NCBI GenBank assembly: GCA_014529385.2
Contig: CM043963.1
Location: 99,937,412 to 100,001,411 of the forward strand
Direction: 5' to 3'
Length of the DNA stretch: 64,000 nucleotides
DNA from: Adiantum capillus-veneris
Lineage: Eukaryota > Streptophyta > Polypodiopsida > Polypodiales > Pteridaceae
How positions within the stretch are numbered: position 1 is the stretch's first letter; the number at the start of each line of letters is the position of its first letter. A program made the translations under genes and the position numbers. This document shows positions 1 to 11,491 of the stretch, one piece after another. The notes under the pieces were generated by a model. That model worked only from the letters and a program-made list of their open reading frames with translations. It ran no database searches and was not told the origin of the DNA.

Positions 1-573
1 TCTCCTTCTAGTCCTTGCTCCTTCATTAAGGGCTTCACTCCTAGTAAAGAATCTTGCAGAGTAGTAGCGTTCATGGCTTCTAATCCTGAGCTGATTGGTT
101 CTCTTAAACCTTGACAGAAACGGGCTACCTGCTGCTCTATGGTCATTGGCAGATCATAACACCTAAGACTTACAAACTTTGAGTAGTACTCTTCCAAGGT
201 TAAACTGTATTGATTCAAGCTAAAGAACTCATTCATCTTCAACGCTTCATGTGCAAGAGGTAAGTATCTTTCCTTCACTGCTTGTTTAATTTCCCTCCAA
301 CTCTAGGAGTTCTCCAATACTCCCATGTCACGACAATGTTGTTTCCACCATAATTTTGCTTCACCAAAGAGGCAAAACATCCTTAGCATCGCTTGATTTG
401 CAGGTGCAGTCTTTGCATCCAAGAAGTAGTCATCCATAGTTTCAATCCATACTTGTGCATCCTTCTCAATATCAACACCCTTTGCTTTAAAAGAAGGTGG
501 TTGCATTTGTTTCTAACAATAACTTCTTCTCCTAAATCTCCGTATAGATAGCATCGTTTTGAGGGTTTTCCAT
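1..573 (-). pseudogene. Ty3/gypsy gag (5' part, truncated by window edge)
   Basis: Minus-strand translation gives a typical plant Ty3/gypsy capsid domain: a W-I-E-x-M-D-D-Y-F segment, then A-K-L-W-W-K and, further left, a Y-Y-x-K-F segment followed by A-R-F-C-Q-G-L. This is the Retrotrans_gag fold that forms the virus-like particle. The likely start is the ATG at 573-571. One base shift near 490-510 separates it from the main frame, and a TAG sits at 305-303. The protein runs off the left end, so protease and polymerase lie outside the window. It is the first main ORF of the element whose primer site and LTR lie at 1689-1704 onward. The family call is firm; the clade (perhaps a chromovirus) is a guess. 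Confidence 0.75.
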
Positions 574-685
574 TATAGGAGTGATTTGAGGGTTCTACTG
601 ACTATACACATATATTAACGTTAATATTCATAACAACCGAAAGCATTAGGGTATTTTCTAGACTTAGACTTATCCAGTCTACTAA

Positions 686-965
686 AGGTTCAACCACATA
701 ACTTAACAAATTTTGACTTACCTAGTGTATTAAAACTTAACCATATGACAACCAATTCTGACTTATTTAGTCCATCCAAAACTCAGTCACATGACTTAAC
801 CAGTCATAACTTACCCAACCCATCAGAACTTGGTCACATGACTTAACGAGTCATGACTTACCCAGCCCATCAGTACTTGGTCACATGACTTAACCAATCA
901 TGACTCTTGTCAATCACACAACTTAACCAGTCAACTCAGTCAAATGACTTAACTAGTCAACAATC
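686..965. repeat. about 47-bp tandem repeat in the gypsy leader
   Basis: The phrase GTCACATGACTTAAC recurs at about 786, 833 and 880, that is every 47 bases. Degenerate copies on both sides keep the 'gtcatgacttaccca' core. The repeat lies between the upstream ORF and gag of the left element, so it would be transcribed as untranslated leader. Confidence 0.75.
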
Positions 966-1057
966 TTTTGGAGCAAAACATTACTATTCATAAACTCATC
1001 AAAAAGCCATAGAGGGGTCTACAAGAGATCTCTCTATGAGAATATACAATAGAGGTT

Positions 1058-1579
1058 TCAACTATAGTTGTAATACACATTAGCTGACATGTCGTAAAAG
1101 ATTGGTGGTTGGTGATGTGTATGTAAGAAGCAAAACACAAGAGGAAGCTCGGGGTAGCCAATCAAATATTTTTCCTTGAAGGTTGGTCAAGTGTGATTGT
1201 CAATAAAATCTCAATTGGCAGGGATAACTGATGTCACTTTGTCATAAACCCATCGATTACGAATTGTGACTCCATCCGGGGCCATGACAGTTAGTGGTGC
1301 TTCGTAAAATTGAAAGTATGAAATCAACTTCAATTCTTCAGTCCACTTGATTCGGTGTAGGTCAATCTTCAAGTATTCAATGTGACATGCTCAGATAACA
1401 AAGGTTGTTCCACAAACCCAATGACTTGTATATAACCATGTATTCGGTGGGTTGAAATTGATGTGAGGTGCAAAAACCTTGTCAAGGATGCGGAATACAT
1501 TCTCACGAAATTCAAATATTGGTGATTGGCAAGCAGTGTGGTATATTGTCTTTAAGATAGTTAAATAGTCGGTGTCCAT
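1058..1579 (-). pseudogene. Degenerate ORF upstream of gag (unrecognised)
   Basis: On the minus strand an ATG at 1579 opens a frame of 173 codons that stays coding-like to a TGA at 1060-1058. It is interrupted by three in-frame stops, all TGA (1393-1391, 1213-1211, 1189-1187). The composition is protein-like, with segments such as K-W-T-E-E-L-K-L and T-I-R-N-R-W-V-Y-D-K. I do not recognise a family. It begins about 110 bases after the primer site and ends before the leader repeat and gag, so by position it is an extra ORF ahead of gag. It could also be a captured host fragment. Chance is less likely because the coherent reading continues past each stop. Confidence 0.4.
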
Positions 1580-1688
1580 AAAATCGTGCTAAAAAACAGA
1601 TAGGGTAACAGTGTCACAATAAGCAAGTATTCATGCAATCAAGCCTAAGAATAGTACAGACAGTTAAGAAACCAAACTTAAAACCTTA

Positions 1689-1701
1689 GGCTCTGATACC
1701 A
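1689..1701 (-). promoter_or_regulatory. Primer binding site, initiator tRNA-Met type
   Basis: The minus strand reads TGGTATCAGAGCC two bases inside the LTR end, the standard plant retrotransposon primer site complementary to initiator tRNA-Met. It would prime minus-strand DNA synthesis for the element with gag at 1-573. Confidence 0.85.
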
Positions 1702-3165
1702 ATTGTGAGGCTCCCAACCCCGAGAAGATTGGGGCGACTTGATAGATGGCCTTCCTTTATTCTCATTTTCCATTGACGACACCCTACTCTATTTCCACAA
1801 AGTAGAGAGACAAGAAACAGAAGAGAGGATGTCCTCTATCCATTGTTTACGTTGTTATAAGGGTCATACACTACAAGCCAGGTCGATGAATTTAGGATTC
1901 TAATGAAAGTTGTTTCTAACGTAAAGAAGAATTCAATTGACATATTTAGAATCTATAAACAACGCCTTTTTTCCCAATTTAAGAGACACGGTGTCGAGAA
2001 ATTTGCGGTCTTGCCAGGAAAGCACCGGGCTTATGGCTGTGAGAGTTTGTGAGAGAACTCAACAAAAACTATATGAAGGAGTTAAACCATAGATGCCATG
2101 AAGACTAGGGTTTGGAAAGAAGTTCAACCAAAGAAGACTCACTCTTTCTCTCTTGCATTCACACACACAAAGGAAGAACGCAAAAGAGAATGTCAAAACA
2201 ATACGAAGATGAAAACATCAAGCCTATGGTCATAGCGTATCATGGGTAATATGAAAGGGTTAATGGATGAGTTAATGGCATTCAATCTTGGCTGACCAAA
2301 TAGGCTACGAATTGTTCTTTGGAATTGTAGTTTTGTGCGTACCATAATATATATATTTTGTCTAGTGATTGGGATTAATTGTGTGTACAAATCCTCTTGG
2401 TTCATAGCAAGATAACTACGCTTACGTCAAAAGAAAAGTTATAGTCTATGAGAGGTAGTATGATGGGATCCGGTGATAGAAGTATTTTATTGAGCCTTTC
2501 TGGGCCAAAGAGAAACACTATACGTTGTTGAAAGTGTATTTTACGGCTAATCCATACGTTAATTCTAATAGATCGTACAGAGTGAAAGCGATAGAAATTA
2601 TCATCATGTGGGTTATTCATATAGGATAGTATGTGAGAAATGTAGATATGAGAGAAGTGAAGAGATGAGAAGTTTCCCTCCCAAGCCCTATTCTTGCCCG
2701 TAAGCAATGAGGATACTGCGGGGAGAGATGTACATGTAGCAAAGAGAACCTAGAGAGGATGAATTACTAAGAATGAGAGAGATAGGTTTGGTTAAGGAGA
2801 TGAGATTAGATACATATATATATGTTGGATTAGAGATGAAAATGAAAACAACAAGAAATCAAGAAAACATCAATGTAGAACACATCTTACTTGAAACCCT
2901 TCGGCACCATTATTGATGGGAGAGAGAAGAAGAGTGGATAATTCCACTTTGATTGATACACCAAGTGCAAGACCTTCTTTGATTAGAGTTGATCTTCCAA
3001 GGTTAGCTTGTTGCAAGAATGGCTAGTCTCCCTCTAGGAGAAAGTGTAGGCTTGGGCTTATGTTAATGGCTAAGTACAATTAGGCATTACTACTCACTCC
3101 CTCGAGAATTCCTCTCATCAATGGCTTGAATGCTTAAGTTCCTTCCAAGGAAGAAGAGGTCCCCC

Positions 3166-3172
3166 TTTTATA
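3166..3172 (-). promoter_or_regulatory. TATA box of the left gypsy LTR
   Basis: The minus strand reads CTATAAAAGG. It points at the primer site and gag to the left and fits the promoter of that LTR, with transcription expected to start about 30 bases further left. Confidence 0.55.
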
Positions 3173-3239
3173 GGTGAAGGGAACCCACAAGGGTTTACAC
3201 AAGAAGAGAGGAGCCAGTGTGAACAGGAATTGGAAAAGT

Positions 3240-3540
3240 TGGAAATGAGCTGTCCCTGCATGATGTGGGCAGACTGGGGTCCAGTATTTTGATCATATCT
3301 CCTCAACCGTAGCTCCAAATAAAAAAATAAAAATTTGGGCAGAAACTTCAGCTCATTAGCTACGATTTTCATTTTAAAATCATTCTCCAATTCGGATTGG
3401 AACCTTGTGTAAAAAATTCATCAAAATAGGGTCCATTTATGGCAGCAAAAGTCTTCATGTGGTCTCCTTAGCCTTGACTTTCATTTAATTCCCAAGGACA
3501 CCTCATGCCATATGAAAGCATGACATTTCTCCTTGACAAA
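3240..3540. repeat. Dispersed repeat, copy 1 (diverged partner at 62041-62345)
   Basis: The order of phrases 'gtgggcagactggggtcca', 'gtagctcaa', 'ttcagctcattagctac' and 'aattcgg' recurs in diverged form at 62041-62345. This copy lies just upstream of the TATA box at 3166-3172, so it probably belongs to an LTR U3 region. Confidence 0.5.
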
Positions 3541-3560
3541 GTTTTGTAACCATGCTTGCA

Positions 3561-4507
3561 ATAATGCATTAAAATAAGTGTATCTTTGAAATCATGCCAC
3601 CTAGTGTCCCACTAGGATTTGATTCTCTCCTAGTAGCTATTTAAAAAGAAATATAAGAAAAGTATAAAAAATACATAGAATATATATATATTGGAGTTTA
3701 CCCTAGATATAGGATTTAGCTAGGGTGTGAGATGATAATGAAATAGTAGAAATAAAGAATCAATGCTTTTTGCCCCAAGTTAAAGAGGCGGAGCTATTGA
3801 CACTTTTCCCATAGTATTTTTTGATGGTAAAGTAAGAATACATTACCCTTGAGATAAATAATAAGATGAGATAGAAAGCTTATTTTTATACTTACATATG
3901 CATATGTACATTATAGGAAATATAATTATGTATCTAAAAAGTTACAAGATATCTCTTGTAGCATGTGTTCCCACTATGTCCATGTCACAGCACGACAACG
4001 GATGCCATCCATAAACCATAAATATGATATGAGATTTAGTCTAAACTAACTAGTAATCTTGTGAAAAGTACCTGACTAATTGGGTCCATAGCTTTCAGGG
4101 ACACGTAGATTTGGGACATCTCAACTCTTGACGCAATGAGTCTCTAATTTCACTTCTCTTAATAAGAGGGAGTGGAGAGTTTCTTGACTAATCAAGAACA
4201 CCCATCCTTGACTGGCAACCTGCGCCAGCCCTCACTTTCCACCCCACTTCACACTTTTTTGCTTGTTTACTAATTACTACCACACCGTTTCACATACACA
4301 AACAATATTCTTTCTTAATTCTAGGCACATGTTCTTTCATCCAGCCCTTCAAACATCACCAAGACATTTCTTTTTCAAACATGGTCTAATGAAGATAGTC
4401 CTATAATTCAACAAAAATAATTCTTTTAATTATTTTTAAGAGTTTGTCGCTACCCGCGAACTTTCTCTATCTAACCAACAGAGCCTTTGCAAAGAATTTA
4501 CTTATTC
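3561..4507. other. AT-rich spacer, no gene seen
   Basis: No coding-like frame, primer site or clear repeat is visible on either strand. A short TA run lies near 3682-3692. The stretch may be the outer part of the left LTR or older decayed element sequence. Confidence 0.5.
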
Positions 4508-4692
4508 GCTAACCACAAAATACGCATACTTTTCCAGTCACTATAACCACAAGGGAACATCTCGCTAGCCGCAAGGCATCCTGTTGACCACAAGGTATCT
4601 TGGTAGACGCAAGAGACAAAAAGAGAGCTGATAACCTCAGCTTAATCTCTGTTAGCCACGGAATCACCTCGCTAACCGCGAGTTCCATCTGG
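4508..4692. repeat. Degenerate 22-24-bp tandem repeat
   Basis: The phrase 'cgctaaccgcaag' and variants (cgctagccgcaag, gttgaccacaag, gttagccacgg, cgctaaccgcgag) recur about seven times at 18-46-base spacing. It reads as an old minisatellite. No function is apparent. Confidence 0.55.
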
Positions 4693-4932
4693 AAACAAGA
4701 TATTCTTTCAGCAATTGTTTTCTTTATGTGATTTCTCAAACAAGATTAACTAACTTCTAATATCAAACAGAGACAAATTATCAAACAATAATCATAAATC
4801 AAACAATTCCTTCTCTACTCTATGAATTCATATGCTTGTTTCTTGTGATATAATCACGTTTTTTGGATAGTTTAAGAGAATTCTTAGGCTTGACTTACCG
4901 ATCATCATCTATAATGATGCAAAATTTTCAAC

Positions 4933-5121
4933 TCATTTTATTGGATTAGCAACACGTTCGACTACCTCTCCTGGTTGAGGCTGGATGGCTTCGACTTCTT
5001 TTGCAACCAATACCTTCGCTTGAGCAATGTTTGGAGTGGTTGATGCCTTCCTCTGCATCTTTCTTGGAGGTGGAGCGACATGAGCGTCCTTCGAGCTTCA
5101 AGTCACTCGCTTTGGGGCCAT
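4933..5121 (-). pseudogene. Short gag-like N-terminal fragment
   Basis: A minus-strand ATG at 5121 opens a 62-codon frame starting M-A-P-K-R with one internal TGA (5100-5098), followed by a Pro/Lys-rich stretch and a V-E-A-I-Q-P-Q-P-G-E segment. Many plant gypsy Gag proteins open this way, and element B in this window also starts M-A-P-K. A TATATAAAG lies about 215 bases upstream (5342-5334). A good splice-donor string, GGTAAGT, lies about 30 bases after the stop, so a first exon of a host gene is the alternative. An overlapping frame of similar size starts upstream at an ATG at 5179. Too short to assign. Confidence 0.25.
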
Positions 5122-5333
5122 CGTATTGCGAAAGACAAGAGAGAAGGTGGGAAAGATAACTCAAGGATTTGAGGGACATCACAATGATGGTAGAGAAAGA
5201 AGTTGGAGATGGATATGGCTTGAGGGTAAGAGATTGAGGGAGAGAGGTTGAGGGAGAGAAGGTAACTCCAACGTCAAGGCAAGAGAGCTTCCGCTTCTGA
5301 GAGTGTGTGTCCCCAAAGTGAAGGGAGAGGGTT

Positions 5334-5342
5334 CTTTATATA
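5334..5342 (-). promoter_or_regulatory. TATA-box candidate
   Basis: The minus strand reads TATATAAAG, followed downstream by a CT-rich leader and then the M-A-P-K-R frame at 5121. The spacing suits a promoter. It is supported only by sequence and position. Confidence 0.35.
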
Positions 5343-7253
5343 GGCTCTCAAGGCCAGCTAAGAATAGAGGGAAGCAAGGAGAGATAAGCTCATGCACGTT
5401 CGCCGCTATTTTTTTTTTCCGCGACACAATTTTTGATGTGCAATTTCTAACCTCTTAGATGAAACTTGGCTTCCAAGAAAAGAGCTCTAAACTAAGCTCC
5501 TCCTCTCTTGCTTTCCTAAAAGTACTCCTACGTCTTCTCCTCTAAAATTACCCCTCCTTTTCTAAACTTGCTCTCCCTTTTCTAAAATTACTCTCTCTTT
5601 CCAAAAGAGTCAACTCTTATCTTTAGATACAAACTTGAAGCTTAAGTTTCCCATCAACCTTATTGTTTTCAAGTGAATAAGGGTCATAATTAATAGTTTT
5701 AAAGTTTGATTTTTGATCCGTTCGTTCCATTAGAATGCTCTTTGACTTAATAAAATGCAAACCTCAAATATTTGCAAAGAAAATGAGATAATTTTATTGA
5801 AAAATGTTGGGTACATTACAATTAGTGTTATCCTTTTTGTAACTGATCTAGCTACATTTGTATTTCTCCCTACAAAATACTAGACATAGAAGCCAAAAAC
5901 AAATTTAATTGCATTTGTAAAGAGAAATTAGAGAAAGAAGGAGTTAAGACAAGAACCAAGATCTTACTAAACGACAAACTTGTTAAGAGATACAACGAAC
6001 ATGGATTTTTACAAGTCAATAAGCCCATCCATCACATGGTCACAAAAGCAATTATCACAAGCGGGACACATATTAGGCCTTTCAGCCACCCATAGGAAGA
6101 AGTTGTAATGAAATTGTTTTACGGATCTCTCGAGTATGAGGTGAGAAGTTAAAGGGCCCTCTAAGAGGTAAACCAAAGTGAGGATAAAGAAACTGTGCAA
6201 GCAAAAAGACTCTCTCACAGAACCCACAATACATCGACCTCATCACACAGTAGTATCAAGGACCCAAACCCAATGCTTCAATTACCATAGCCAAGCAAAC
6301 ATTGTTGCAAAAGTGATCCCAGAACATTTTTTTTGAGCTACTGAATTTCCCAAGTGAGGGAAAAGCAAACATTCATACCGCTTCACAAAATCCCTCATGG
6401 TTGATTCACTTGTTTGTTGCAGATGAGGAATGGCCACATATAAGATTAGCTCTTGCCACACTGATCCATAAAGCAAGGTAATAAGCAAAGAGACAGCGGA
6501 AAGGGTAAAAAGAGACAATCCTAAGAAGTTTTTGACAAGGAGATGGAAAGAAAAGAGAAAGAGGAAGGTAAGAACACTGTAAGAGATAATGATAGATTGT
6601 GCCTTATAGATGAACCAGCTAGAGAAGAACGAATTAGCGCCATCTAGAAGTTAAAGGTATAACTTGAGGTTGAAGATTTACCACCTTTCTTTATTGTTCT
6701 AAGCTAAGGACAACTCTTTCTTTTTGTTGGGGAGTTTGTAAGGGCCTTCTCCTAGCCCTTACGCAAGGTCAACACATCTAAGCTACCGATTTAAAAGATG
6801 AAAAAGGAAAAGAAAATAATAGAAAGAAAATAAAATATTCGAGAAAAAATTGGGTTCAATTTAAGCACCAAAGTATACTCATGAGACACTTCCGGCTTAT
6901 GCCATGGAAACATGGACATAACCAATACATAGGAAATTAGCTTTTCGTTTTGAGAAAAATAGTATAAAGGAAAAGATAAGATAAGGAAAAAGGAAAAAGA
7001 AAAAGATAGAGGAGAAAAGGAGAAGATAAGGATAAGGTGAGTAAGTAACTTGTTGAGAAAGTTTTGATAAGTAAGATAAGTTATCAAAACAAGGAAGATA
7101 AGCTATCAAGATAAGTGAAAGCACTTATGAAAAATGTGCATAAAAAGAGGGCTTCTCTTTTGATTTTTCAATTCTCTCCTTCATTTTCTCAAGGGGCAAA
7201 CTTGAGAGTAAGCTTGAGAAAGCCATAGCCAATCTCTTTCACATACATACCTC

Positions 7254-7254
<1 letters not shown>
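5343..7254. other. Spacer with pyrimidine-rich and AT-rich blocks, no gene seen
   Basis: About 5450-5640 has repeated 'ttttctaaaattactctc' phrases. About 6950-7060 is a purine-rich 'aaggaaaaggaaaaagaaaaag' block. The open frames crossing these blocks are low-complexity and not convincing. I see no mobile-element signature. Confidence 0.45.

Positions 7255-7300
<46 letters not shown>
7255..7300. repeat. (CA)n microsatellite
   Basis: An almost perfect CA dinucleotide run of about 44 bases. Confidence 0.95.
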
Positions 7301-7302
<2 letters not shown>

Positions 7303-7768
7303 CTCACATCTCTCCAAGAGAAGCCATGGCCACGATCCTAATCAAGTTTGTCAAAAACATGATCTCCTTCTTCATACTACCCTCTCCCTATCCTCTCTCC
7401 TAATTCTCAATATTTCCATAGCTTGAATCCCCTTTGCCTCTTACAATTTTGTCATTCAAAGTAGCCAAATTGGGGGTCTTCAAGCAAAGTGAAAAGCCGA
7501 CTACATCTAAAATACTAGACCATACACACACTAAGGTAACGTTTTTCTGTTCTTTTTATGCTATTGCACTTTCTTGAATGAAATTTACTTTCATGCTTAC
7601 GTAAATTTATGCTTAAGCTCTCATTTTTCCATAAGCAAGCCTTTTGCTTGGGAAGAAGAAATAACTACTTAATTTTGTTGTTTCCCTCTAATTATGGCTC
7701 ATTACTAATCATAACTAACCATGTTGCTAACAACTAACCCTGATGTTATTTCAAGTTCCGTTGTTTCA

Positions 7769-8090
7769 AGTTCTCTAAATTACCAGACTAATATGGCATA
7801 GAGAGAGAGTAGAAAGCACTCTCTTTAACCATAGGTCACTGGAGATCATACTTATATTTCAAGTTCCATTCTCTAGATTACCAGACTAATATGGTATAGG
7901 GAGAGTAGAAAGCACTCTCTTTAACCATGGGTGACTGGAGATCATACTTATATTTGAGCTTCCATTCTCTAATTCACCAGACTAATATGGCATAGAAAGA
8001 GTAGAAAGCACTCTCTTTAACCAGAGGTGACTGGAGATCATAGTTATATTTCAAGTTTCGCTCTCTAGATTACCACACTAACTGGTAACC
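7769..8090. repeat. 96-98-bp tandem repeat, just over three copies
   Basis: The phrase 'ccagactaatatggcatag' recurs at 7783, 7881 and 7977, and a partial form appears at 8073. Each unit also holds 'agaaagcactctctttaacca' and 'actggagatcata'. The copies differ by scattered substitutions, so it is an old minisatellite. Confidence 0.85.
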
Positions 8091-9421
8091 GTTGGTCTAT
8101 GTTTTGAGCTTGGGTTTATTCACTGCCCTAGAAATTGGATTGAATGGGAGTCTGTCCCGGTCGGGTGATAGGGACCCACGGGTGCATCTGGAAATTGGCT
8201 TAGTCCAAGTAGACTTGATGTTGACAGGAAAAGGAGGAAGGAAAATGGATCCACGAAGCGATTGGGATAAGGGAGGAGGATATGATTTAACTAAGGAACT
8301 CTTCTAATTGTTTGGTAAAAACGAACCTTGGAAAGGTTAGGAACCTAAGTGGGCTATTCCGCAATTGTCCTCATATGTCAGACCTTTGCTCTGCTTCTCG
8401 GATTATCAATTAAAAAAGAATCTAGAGTATATTATTTCTTTAAGCCTTCCCCACATAAGATAAATAAAAATAAAAATTTAAAATTGTGTCAAGGCTCCGC
8501 CTCTCCACGTGGCGGAGGAGACAGGATACCCAAGTCTTGGGATGATGATAGGGATATACTTGGAGGAGTATATGTGATTTCTTGAAAGATAATTAGATAA
8601 TTTTACTTATACTAAAGAAAAAAACAAATAAAATATTCTAAAAAGAAAAAAGGTGGGACTCATAAATGCACACTTGCAAGGTATGCAACAGTTTGCATGC
8701 TGCTTTCAAATGCTTGAAATGTATTCTTGGTTTGACATGATTGGAATACTTCTCATAGTACTACCTTGGGAAGGTGCATTTATCAAACAGTTTGGTGCGG
8801 GGTGGATTCCGAAGGATTAATTTGTTGGTCGGAAAGTTGAACCCAATTTTATGTTGTCCCATTAAGTTGAGATCTGGGGAAAAGGATCACAATCTATGGA
8901 GCAGGAAGCAAACTTGGGAACGAGGGCTTTGTGTAGCTATTAAATACACTCATCTTACTGAACGCTCTAATGGTTGTGCTCGGTCATAGCCAGGGAAAAA
9001 GCGTCAATGGCCTTGAACCACGGATGAATTAGAGGACTCCCACCAGTGGACTCTAGAAGGTTGAGTTCACATTTAGTATGATGACTTCGATTGGAAATTT
9101 CAAAGCAATAAGGAAAGATATTTCAAGGTTAAGGGTTTTGTAAGGGAAAAGTAAATGTTATCATCCCCTTGAGTTGGAATCAAAGAGCGGGAGAAGTCTT
9201 GTCTTGGTGTCGGCCTCAAGCAGGAGGGATGTCCGGAATCATGGTGTATCCATTTGGAGATGGTGCACTCGACGGTCCCTGGCATGGCCCTCACACAAAT
9301 AGCCTAACGATGTCCTAACCCAACTTGGATGGGCTAAACCTAAGTGGTTGTATACGTGTGTGTGTGGGTGTGTTGGGGGGGGCATTTCTTTGAATCCACA
9401 ATTCGTCTTCAAAGGTGATGG
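8091..9421. other. Unassigned sequence, no supported gene
   Basis: Short open frames of 60-80 codons exist (for example 8092-8307 and 8349-8585) but none resembles a known domain or is long enough to trust. A small inverted repeat, CTCCGCC...GGCGGAG around a CACGTG core, lies at about 8494-8516. A short TG/G-rich run lies at about 9355-9383. This is the left flank of element B. Confidence 0.4.
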
Positions 9422-9426
9422 AGGAG

Positions 9427-9890
9427 TGTAGATGGCTGGATAATCACCATGCGGGAACGTGTTCTTAGAAGATGGGCAACGAATTACTTAGTAATTACTA
9501 GAGCAATTAATACAGTAAAACCGAAGTGTATAAATAGGGCCCATTACATTATTATCGGGTTGGCAATTGTTATCACTTGTATTAGCGCTTTGAGCTACAA
9601 TTGTACTTGAGCATCAGTGGTAGTATTGTCGGCTATACTTTCTCTCTATAATCATATTCACTAAAATCTCAATCATGGTATATATTTCAGTGATACTTAC
9701 TTCTTGACCAGTCTTCTGAAGCTGAATCTGAATCTTATTCCAGTCTATAAGTTTGATTCTTATTTCAGTATCCACATGTCCGTTTAGTCTTTGATTTCTG
9801 TCTAGTCTGCTGTCTGAAATCTTCCCACACTAGTAGTTGAAATCCTTAAACACTGGAATTAGCTATCTCAAGAGATCAGCTCCAATTCCA
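9427..9890 (+). repeat. 5' LTR of element B
   Basis: 464 bp, TG...CA ends, about 96% identical to 43894-44363. TATAAATA at 9529-9536 is a good promoter TATA box and is conserved in the other copy. The sequence next to the LTR (9893 on, TTGGCGATCACGG) begins TGG like a primer site, but I cannot name the tRNA. Confidence 0.93.
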
Positions 9891-9963
9891 TTTTGGCGAT
9901 CACGGTGGCTAGAGCTGAAGCTCGTTGACTAAAAGACTCTTCTCCCAGTTGAAGTTTTCCGCA

Positions 9964-11474
9964 ATGGCACCAAAGTCCAATCGTGGCCTGAAATCTACCA
10001 ATCATGTGGAACCCATTCCTGAGGAGTCAGGAAGAGAGTCTGACCCCAAGCAAGAGAAAATGACTGACACTGAGGCTGAGGAGGAGCATAGTCAGGCTGA
10101 GGAGGCGCAGGACTCACAATAGTCCAGTCATTCTAGACGCAGACGGGCAGAACGGGAAGCACGAAAGGCAAAGAGTTCCAAGAGTTCTCAGTCTCGCCAA
10201 AGAGATGAGCATATCAACGATAGAAAGGGAAGTCACCGTACTTCTAGCAGACAAAATAGAGAAGATACTGATACTGAGACTGAGACAGAGATTGATTGGG
10301 ATGCTGACACTGACAATTGAAAGAAGGCTCCCAGGCGGCATTCTGAAGCCAAGAACCGAAGTGGTGGGATTAGCAGTAATCGAAATGATTTCCTAAAGAT
10401 TTCCTTTCCCATATTCAAAGGAGGGAAAAAGGATGATCCAGATGTTCACATACAAGCTTTCGAGCAGTATGTTGAACTAAAGAACATGATTGGGGGGAAT
10501 ATTTTCCACAAACCTTGAAAGAAGTAGCGAGGAAGTGGTATTACCATTACCCTGCATGCCAGCTGAGATCATATAACAAATTACTTAAGGCCTTCAGGTT
10601 GGAATATTCCGACAATCGAGGGGACGAGGATATTCTATGTGAATTGGATCAGATCAAACAGAGGAATTTGTCAGTCTGCAGCTATGTTGAAAAGATAAAA
10701 GAATTGACCAGGCAGCTGCAAGAACTGTCGTCTGAGAAAAGATTGAGGGCATGGTTTCTGAATGGGTTCAGAAGCAAAAAGCTTAGAGAACAAGAAGTAC
10801 CAGGCCCTACAAAGAAATTCAATGATCTAGTCCAGCGAGCATTAAAACTAAAACAGCAGGCTAAGAAAGAAAAGAGCCACAAGAAGCGAAGGACCAGTAG
10901 CAGTAGTTCGACTACTGAAGCTTCTGATTCAAGTATAACATCCAGCAGCTCTGAGAGTAGCTCCAATGAACGGACAAAGGAGAAATCAAAGAATGGATCA
11001 TGGACCAAGAAAATTGAAGAAATGGCCAGGCAGATTGCAGAAATGAGCCACACAAGACATCCGGTCCGGAAGATGGAGACTTGGTGTTCCAGATGAAAAT
11101 CCAAGGACCACATCTCCACTGAATGTGCACAATGTATCTACTGCAAGGCCTTTGGTCACCTATGGAATAATTGTGGCATCAGAATTCACCATTTCAAGAA
11201 AGGAAAGGATCTATTAGTGGTTGCCTACACTGAACCAGTGAAGGCAGAACCAATCAAAGTAGCTCAAGAAGAGAGACCAGGTACTAGTGGTACTGGTCAA
11301 GGACGTGGCATATACCAACCAGGAATGAGTAGAGGAAGAGGAAGAGGCAAATTCCAGACCAGGAGCATGAATTGCTATACCTGTGGGAAGTATGGTCATT
11401 TTGCAGCCCAATATCCAGATGCATCGGTAACGACTGCTACTGAGGCTAAGGCACAAGAGCCAGTCCCAATGTAG
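9964..11474 (+). pseudogene. Element B gag
   Basis: The ATG at 9964 (M-A-P-K-S) is followed by a charged N-terminus with TAG at 10120-10122 and TGA at 10318-10320. A one-base shift at the G6 run near 10495 leads into a capsid domain (K-E-V-A-R-K-W-Y-Y-H-Y, then L-K-A-F-R-L-E-Y). A Lys/Arg and Ser-rich tract follows. Three zinc-knuckle modules come next. In the first the second Cys codon is now TGA (11094-11096). The second is a full CX2CX4HX4C (about 11131-11175). The third (about 11371-11415) has Tyr in place of its last Cys. The role is particle assembly and RNA packaging. A further frameshift near 11470 links to the protease frame. Confidence 0.85.
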
Positions 11475-11491
11475 TTACCAGGAGCAAGGGA

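Larger units (their letters stand above)
1704..3560 (-). mobile_element. 5' LTR of the left gypsy element (outer boundary uncertain)
   Basis: The inner end is exact: the plus strand begins TGTGAGG at 1704, directly next to the primer site. A strong TATA box, TATAAAA on the minus strand, lies at 3172-3166, about 1.46 kb upstream of the primer site in the sense of transcription, so the LTR must reach beyond 3.17 kb. Without the 3' LTR in the window the outer end cannot be fixed and 3560 is a working limit. Two short diverged copies of one sequence (about 2250-2345 and 2460-2560) lie inside it. Confidence 0.55.

Noticed and set aside
6791-7124. Hydrophobic Phe/Leu/Ser-rich minus-strand frames
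   Set aside because: Low-complexity purine-rich DNA read backwards. Two frames give similar junk, and no start context or homology is evident.
10682-11119. Minus-strand 145-codon frame opposite element B gag
   Set aside because: Mirror of the Lys/Ser-rich gag tract. Codon content follows from the opposite strand.
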